From Desulfosporosinus acidiphilus SJ4 (GTDB lineage: Bacteria > Bacillota > Desulfitobacteriia > Desulfitobacteriales > Desulfitobacteriaceae), in NCBI RefSeq assembly GCF_000255115.2, contig NC_018068.1, positions 806,001 through 870,000 of the forward strand: a stretch of DNA of 64,000 nt, read 5' to 3'. The position numbers and the translations under genes were made by a program. A model generated the notes under the pieces. The model saw only the letters and a program-made list of their open reading frames with translations, was not told the origin of the DNA and made no database searches. This document shows positions 58,819-64,000 of this stretch, piece by piece. The stretch's first letter is position 1; the number at the start of each line of letters is the position of its first letter.

Positions 58819-58889
58819 CTGGAGATTGATGAACAATCTTTTTTTGATTTACACTGACTATTTTCTGTTGAAAATTAGGAGTTATAGAT

Positions 58890-61800
58890 ATGAAGACAAT
58901 TAATGAAATTTTTAGCGATTATGAAACAAGGGGCAACCTCAAGACTGCAATTGTAGAAGCTGTAGTTTTAAACAAAAATACCAAAACCTTGGAAATGAAA
59001 ATCAGTTCTGATAAATATATTGAAGTCAGTGAGATTGAAGGCATCAACGAGTTTATCAAAAAAAGGTTAGCTTTAAATGATTCAATCATAACGATTGAGT
59101 ATCATGAGGGAACCGATAGAAAACCTCTGGAAGCGGAGCTGAAAAACATTGTATTAATGTTAGTAGATAAAAGCCCCATCTTAAAATCAGCTTTAAATCA
59201 TTGTGATTATGAGATAGGCGAGAATACAATTACGTTTAATTTTAATATTGGTATATCCTACCTATTAAAGGCTAAGGGATGTGACAAATTAATCCAAGAG
59301 GCTGTGAAAAACCTTTATGGCATGGTCTATCAAATAAATTTTGTTGACAATGTAAGCATCGAAGAATCCTTAAAGCTGCAAGAGGATACATATGTCAATG
59401 AGATGTTGCTTCTGCAAAAGGAAGTAAGGACTGCACTCATCAATAACGTACCAAAGGAAAATGTTGAGATTAAGCGGGAGATACCTGGTGAAACCGGCGG
59501 GAAAAAAGAAAATTCCAACCTTATATTAGGGAGAAACGCCAATATAAAAGAACCCGTTATAAAAATCACCGACATCACGCCGGATGAGGGCAGGATAGCG
59601 TTAGAGGGTGACGTGTCTAATATAGAAGCTAAAGAATTAAAAAGCGGAAAAACACTAATTTCCTTTGATTTATATGACAGTTCAAGCTCTATGACTTGTA
59701 AGGCCTTCCTCAAACCGGGTGAAGACGGCGAGGTATTAGCCAGGCTTAAAAAATCCAAGGGGGTCAGGCTGTCCGGAAATGCCGGTTACAGTAAGTTTTC
59801 CGGGGAAGTCGAACTTATTGCCAATACTATCATTGAAACAGAAGGCCTGAAAAAGATTAAGCGACTGGATAGGACTGAAGTAAAGAGGGTAGAGCTTCAC
59901 CTCCACACCCAAATGAGTCAGATGGATGCTATGACCAGTGCCGCGGACTTAATTAAAAGAGCTATGAGCTGGGGCATGAAATCTATCGCCATAACGGATC
60001 ACGGAGTGGTTCAGGCTTTTCCTGAGGCCCACAAACTCATCGGAAGAGATAATCCGAATATGAAGATTATTTATGGCGTAGAAGCCTATCTGGCACCGGA
60101 TAAACGGCCATCTGTCACAAATTCCAAAGGACAGAGTATTGACACCACTTATTGCGTCTTGGATTTGGAAACCACCGGTTTTTCACCGGTAACTGAAAAA
60201 ATAACTGAAATTGGGATCATGAAACTTCAAGGCGGAAAAGTCACCGATAAATTCAGTTGCTTTGTCAATCCTGAAAAGCCTATTCCGGCAAGGGTCGTAG
60301 AGGTTACAAACATTACCGATGAGATGGTAAAGGATGCCGAAACCATAGACCAGGTATTTCCTAAGATGCTGGATTTTATTGACGGAAGTGTTTTAGTAGC
60401 CCATAATGCTGAATTTGATATTGGCTTCTTAAAGTACAATGCTAAAGACTTAGGCTATGATTTTGATTTTACCTATCTTGATACACTATCCTTAGCCAAA
60501 GAACTTTTTCCGGATTTTAAAACGTACAAATTAGGGCGAATTGCTAAGAACCTTGGGATCAAGGTCGAGGTTGCTCATAGAGCTTTAGATGACGTGGATA
60601 CTACCGTTAAAGTCTTTAATGTAATGATTGAAAAGCTGAAGCAAAGAGGAACCGAAACCCTTATGGATATAGATCGCTTCAGCTCTGATGAAGAGGCCAA
60701 GAAAGAAGAATATAAAAAGCTTAAAACCTATCATGCCATCATATTAGCCAAGGATTATGCAGGATTAAAAAATTTATATAAGTTGGTTTCCTATTCACAC
60801 TTGGATTATTTTTATAAGAAACCGCGAATTTTAAAAAGCCTTTATAAAAAATACTCCGAAGGTTTAATCCTGGGCAGTGCTTGCAGTGAAGGGGAGCTTT
60901 ATCAGGCAATATTGCTGGGAAAATCCGATGAAGAAATCGAAACTATTGCGGAGGAGTACGATTATTTAGAGATCCAGCCTCTTGGCAATAATGATTATTT
61001 AGTAAGAACTGAGCAGGTGCCGGACAAAGATTATCTGATGAAAATTAACAGAAAGATTGTTGCTTTGGGTGAAAAGTTAAACAAGCCTGTAGTTGCTACA
61101 GGAGATGTACACTTTATGGACCCTGAAGATGAGATATACCGGCGAATCCTGGAAGCAGGTCAGGGCTTTAAAGATGCGGATAATCAGGCGCCTTTGTATT
61201 TAAAAACCACCGACGAAATGCTTGATGAGTTTTCCTATTTGGGAACTCAAAAGGCCTATGAGGTGGTGGTTACCAACACCAATATGATCTCTGATATGTG
61301 TGAATCTATCAGTCCCATTTCTGCGGAAAAATGCCCGCCGCATATCGAAGGCTGTGAGCAGACGATCAAGGATATAGCTTTTAATAAAGCTCACGAGCTC
61401 TATGGAGATCCCTTGCCGGAGATTGTCCAGAAACGGTTAGACAAAGAGCTTGATTCTATCATTAAAAATGGCTTTTCTGTCATGTATATCATTGCACAAA
61501 AGTTGGTATGGAAATCCAATGAGGATGGTTATTTGGTTGGTTCCCGGGGGTCAGTAGGTTCTTCTGTTGTTGCCTATATGACGGGTATAACAGAGGTGAA
61601 TGCTCTGCCTGCTCATTATAGATGTCCTAGCTGCAAGTACTCGGACTTTTCCGATTATGGGTGCCAAATCGGCTTTGACTTGCCGGATAAAGTTTGCCCG
61701 GTTTGTGGAGAGACCTTGGCTAAGGATGGTATAGACATTCCTTTTGAGACCTTCCTGGGTTTTAATGGCGATAAAGAGCCGGATATTGATTTGAATTTTT

Positions 61801-63224
61801 CCGGGGAATATCAGGCTAAGGCTCATAGATATACAGAAGTTATTTTTGGCAAGGGGACAACGTTTAAGGCCGGAACGATTGGCACCATAGCTGATAAAAC
61901 CGCCTTTGGCTATGTTAAAAAATATTATGAGGAAAAGAGCCATACAGTAAACAAGGCTGAAATTATCAGAATTTCCAGGGGTTGTACAGGGATTAAGAGA
62001 ACTACAGGGCAGCACCCAGGTGGGATTATAGTGGTGCCAAAGGGAAGGGAAATCTTTGAGTTTTGCCCGGTGCAGCATCCTGCTGATGACCCAAATTCGG
62101 ATATCATAACCACTCATTTTGACTATCATTCTATCGATCAGAACCTCTTAAAGCTGGATATTTTAGGCCATGATGATCCAACAGTCATAAGAATGCTTCA
62201 AGATATTACCGGGGTTGACCCTCAAACGATCCCTATGGATGATAAGGATACTATGTCGATATTCTCATCGACAGAGGTTCTGGGGGTAACACCGGAGCAG
62301 ATAAATTCTAAAGTTGGAACCTTTGGTATCCCCGAATTTGGTACGAAATTCGTACGAGGAATGCTTTTAGACACAAAGCCCTCGACGTTTACTGATTTAA
62401 TCTGTATATCAGGTCTTTCCCATGGTACCGATGTATGGCTGGGAAATGCCAAAGATTTAATTGATGCGGGAACGGTTACCCTAAGCGAAGCAGTATGTAC
62501 CAGAGATGAGATCATGATTTATCTTATTAAAAAGGGTTTGCCGCCTAATACGGCTTTTAAGATCATGGAGCTGGTTCGTAAAGGAAAGGCATTAAAGGAC
62601 CCTGAAAAATGGGCAGAATATGAGGCTTTGATGAGGGAACACGAAGTGCCGGAATGGTATATTGATTCCTGCAGGAAAATTAAATACATGTTCCCTAAAG
62701 CTCATGCTGCGGCTTATGTCATGATGGCCTTCAGAATTGCTTGGTTTAAGGTACACATACCTAAGGCCTATTATGCAGCCTACTTTACCATCAGAGCTAA
62801 GGCCTTTGATGCCGAATTTATGATTTTCGGAAAAGAAAAAGTCAAAGCAAAGATGAAAGAAATTGAAATGCTGGGCAAGCAAGCTGCTCCAAAGGATAAA
62901 GATATGTATGATGACTTGGAATTGGTTTTGGAAATGTACGAACGGGGTTTTAATTTCCTGCCGATTGATTTATACAAATCCCACGCCACAAGATTTCTCG
63001 TTGAAGAAGAGGGCTTGAGGCCTCCAATCAATAGTATATCCGGCATGGGAACCGTTGCTGCGGAAGGTGTATTTAACGCTGTCCAAGAAAAACCCTTCAA
63101 CTCTGTAGAGGATATCAAGAAGCGTGCTAAGATCGGGAATTCGGCTATAGAGCTGCTCAGAGGATTTGGCTGTTTAAAAGGTCTGCCTGAAAGTGATCAA
63201 TTAAGTCTATTTGATGCAATCTAA
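58890..63224 (+). CDS. polC: DNA polymerase III alpha subunit, PolC type
   Basis: 1444 residues from ATG 58890 (AGGAG site), the normal size for PolC. In order: N-terminal domains, an OB fold (about 225-325), a PHP domain (HLHTQMSQMDAMTSA) split by an inserted DnaQ-like 3'-5' exonuclease (VLDLETTGF, HNAEFDIGFL, HRALDDVDTT, about 415-585), a zinc finger (CPSCKYSDFSDYGC, CPVCG) and the polymerase core with the PDIDLNFSGEYQ aspartates. PolC is the leading-strand replicase of low-GC Gram-positives. It stands alone here, not beside proS as in some relatives. Confidence 0.97.
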   Translation: MKTINEIFSDYETRGNLKTAIVEAVVLNKNTKTLEMKISSDKYIEVSEIEGINEFIKKRLALNDSIITIEYHEGTDRKPLEAELKNIVLMLVDKSPILKSALNHCDYEIGENTITFNFNIGISYLLKAKGCDKLIQEAVKNLYGMVYQINFVDNVSIEESLKLQEDTYVNEMLLLQKEVRTALINNVPKENVEIKREIPGETGGKKENSNLILGRNANIKEPVIKITDITPDEGRIALEGDVSNIEAKELKSGKTLISFDLYDSSSSMTCKAFLKPGEDGEVLARLKKSKGVRLSGNAGYSKFSGEVELIANTIIETEGLKKIKRLDRTEVKRVELHLHTQMSQMDAMTSAADLIKRAMSWGMKSIAITDHGVVQAFPEAHKLIGRDNPNMKIIYGVEAYLAPDKRPSVTNSKGQSIDTTYCVLDLETTGFSPVTEKITEIGIMKLQGGKVTDKFSCFVNPEKPIPARVVEVTNITDEMVKDAETIDQVFPKMLDFIDGSVLVAHNAEFDIGFLKYNAKDLGYDFDFTYLDTLSLAKELFPDFKTYKLGRIAKNLGIKVEVAHRALDDVDTTVKVFNVMIEKLKQRGTETLMDIDRFSSDEEAKKEEYKKLKTYHAIILAKDYAGLKNLYKLVSYSHLDYFYKKPRILKSLYKKYSEGLILGSACSEGELYQAILLGKSDEEIETIAEEYDYLEIQPLGNNDYLVRTEQVPDKDYLMKINRKIVALGEKLNKPVVATGDVHFMDPEDEIYRRILEAGQGFKDADNQAPLYLKTTDEMLDEFSYLGTQKAYEVVVTNTNMISDMCESISPISAEKCPPHIEGCEQTIKDIAFNKAHELYGDPLPEIVQKRLDKELDSIIKNGFSVMYIIAQKLVWKSNEDGYLVGSRGSVGSSVVAYMTGITEVNALPAHYRCPSCKYSDFSDYGCQIGFDLPDKVCPVCGETLAKDGIDIPFETFLGFNGDKEPDIDLNFSGEYQAKAHRYTEVIFGKGTTFKAGTIGTIADKTAFGYVKKYYEEKSHTVNKAEIIRISRGCTGIKRTTGQHPGGIIVVPKGREIFEFCPVQHPADDPNSDIITTHFDYHSIDQNLLKLDILGHDDPTVIRMLQDITGVDPQTIPMDDKDTMSIFSSTEVLGVTPEQINSKVGTFGIPEFGTKFVRGMLLDTKPSTFTDLICISGLSHGTDVWLGNAKDLIDAGTVTLSEAVCTRDEIMIYLIKKGLPPNTAFKIMELVRKGKALKDPEKWAEYEALMREHEVPEWYIDSCRKIKYMFPKAHAAAYVMMAFRIAWFKVHIPKAYYAAYFTIRAKAFDAEFMIFGKEKVKAKMKEIEMLGKQAAPKDKDMYDDLELVLEMYERGFNFLPIDLYKSHATRFLVEEEGLRPPINSISGMGTVAAEGVFNAVQEKPFNSVEDIKKRAKIGNSAIELLRGFGCLKGLPESDQLSLFDAI

Positions 63225-63229
63225 ATGAA

Positions 63230-63298
63230 AACGTGAGAAAGGGGGACGGTCCTTTTGACACATCAAAATGTGTCAAAAGGACCGTCCCCCTAACACGT
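63230..63298. repeat. GGGGACGGTCC inverted repeat, copy 2, between polC and sfsA
   Basis: A perfect 22-bp inverted repeat (63241-63262 with 63269-63290, loop tcaaaa), extended by AACGTG/CACGTT outside. It matches the element at 53254. Placed between converging genes it can act as a bidirectional terminator. Elements of this sequence are frequent in Peptococcaceae genomes as far as I know. Confidence 0.88.
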
Positions 63299-63300
63299 TC

Positions 63301-63987
63301 TTAGAGGCGGACTTCTACCGGATCTCCGATGATTATCTCGTCTTCGAAGACTAGAGAATCATAGGCCAGGACTGTCACTCCATTTGCTATGGCCAAGCGT
63401 AGTGCCTTGGTGAATTCCGGATCTCTAATCTCATGGGGAGTAAAATACTTTACGCCCTTCAACTGAATAAGAAAGAAAATATAACCCGCATAACCTTCTT
63501 TCACTGCGTTCATCATTTCATAAATATGTTTGCAACCTCTCTGAGTGGGAGCATCAGGGAAGAGGGCAACACCTTCATTTTCAAGAGTTACACCTTTTAC
63601 TTCAATAAACCCTCTCTTGTCGTTCGCTTCAAAATACAAATCGAATCTAGAGTTGCCGTAAACAACTTCTCTTGATAGCTTTGTAACATCATGAATGTGC
63701 TCAATTTTCTTTTCTTTGATGGCTTGGTAGACAACCATATTGGGAACCAGCGAATCGATATTGATTAACACATCCTCTTTATAGGCAGCTATGATTGAAT
63801 ATTTAGTTTTTCGCTTTTCATTTTTGGATTCTTGCAATATGACTGTGGTTCCTGTTTGCAGTATTTCCCGGCATCGTCCTGTATTTTTAACATGAACAAT
63901 TTCCTCATGATTATCAACTATTACATGAGCGGTAAATCGATTTGGACGGCTTATAAATTCGGCAGTTTTAATGGATGTATATTTCAC
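63301..63987 (-). CDS. sfsA: DNA/RNA nuclease SfsA
   Basis: 228 residues, the normal length. SfsA signatures: NRFTAHVIVDNHEEIVHVKNTGRCREIL at the N-terminus (an OB-like part; quoted in full elsewhere is not needed), then YGNSRFDLYFE, GFIEVKGVTLENEGVALFPDAPTQRG and a nuclease-like core with E-V-K. The family was named for sugar fermentation stimulation in E. coli and has been suggested to bind or cut nucleic acid. It converges on polC. Confidence 0.93.
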   Translation of the reverse strand: MKYTSIKTAEFISRPNRFTAHVIVDNHEEIVHVKNTGRCREILQTGTTVILQESKNEKRKTKYSIIAAYKEDVLINIDSLVPNMVVYQAIKEKKIEHIHDVTKLSREVVYGNSRFDLYFEANDKRGFIEVKGVTLENEGVALFPDAPTQRGCKHIYEMMNAVKEGYAGYIFFLIQLKGVKYFTPHEIRDPEFTKALRLAIANGVTVLAYDSLVFEDEIIIGDPVEVRL

Positions 63988-64000
63988 TCTTCGTACTCCT

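Overview
The window looks like the chromosome of an anaerobic, endospore-forming member of the Peptococcaceae (Firmicutes), most like Desulfosporosinus or Desulfitobacterium. The reasons are the character of the 16S/23S genes, a Spo0E-like phosphatase, a YaaH/SleL-type spore-cortex hydrolase, PolC, a CIRCE-controlled groESL operon, a selenocysteine formate dehydrogenase and a membrane-anchored multiheme cytochrome c. The genus assignment is my inference; nothing was searched.

Layout. 1-3.3 kb: the end of an amidohydrolase, then a tight tsaE-tsaB-rimI-tsaD operon (tRNA t6A synthesis and ribosomal protein acetylation). 3.3-3.9 kb: a non-coding stretch with a dense cluster of DnaA boxes. 3.9-9.5 kb: 5-formyl-THF cyclo-ligase, then a three-subunit NAD(P)-linked formate dehydrogenase (NuoE-like, NuoF-like, FdhA). 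FdhA is read through an in-frame TGA as selenocysteine and has a bSECIS hairpin directly after the codon. 10-14.7 kb: molybdenum cofactor genes serving that enzyme (mobA, fdhD, moaA, moaC, a MOSC protein, mogA), with structured, partly repeated leaders before mobA and moaA. 14.9-18 kb: an NYN-domain protein and groES-groEL.

From 18 to 33.7 kb lies a low-density accessory region. It starts at the 3' end of groEL with a frameshifted tyrosine integrase and ends at a second, diverged copy of the groEL end plus terminator (about 33,540-33,688). In between are small membrane and regulatory genes, a MerR/amidohydrolase pair, a DinB protein, degenerate repeats, and a complete 16S-23S-5S rRNA operon. 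The presence of an rRNA operon between two att-like sites is the strangest structural feature of the window.

33.8-44 kb: a rubrerythrin-like protein, a c-di-GMP-I riboswitch with no obvious target, a sensor kinase, a cell-wall-binding protein with a putative peptidase end, a DUF4317 protein and a slipin. 41.4-51.5 kb: an allantoin-use cluster (GntR-type regulator with an extra N-terminal domain, cupin, ureidoglycine aminohydrolase, allantoate amidohydrolase, two allantoinases, an NCS1 permease, a PucR regulator). 51.7-64 kb: the LysM/GH18 spore hydrolase, an octaheme HAO-like cytochrome with an eight-helix membrane partner, a PocR-PAS-GGDEF-HD-GYP protein, polC and sfsA.

The FDH and Mo-cofactor genes form one functional group (Mo/W-bis-MGD synthesis and sulfuration, then assembly of FdhA). 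The allantoin genes form a second: uptake, ring opening, then allantoate and ureidoglycine breakdown to release ammonia.
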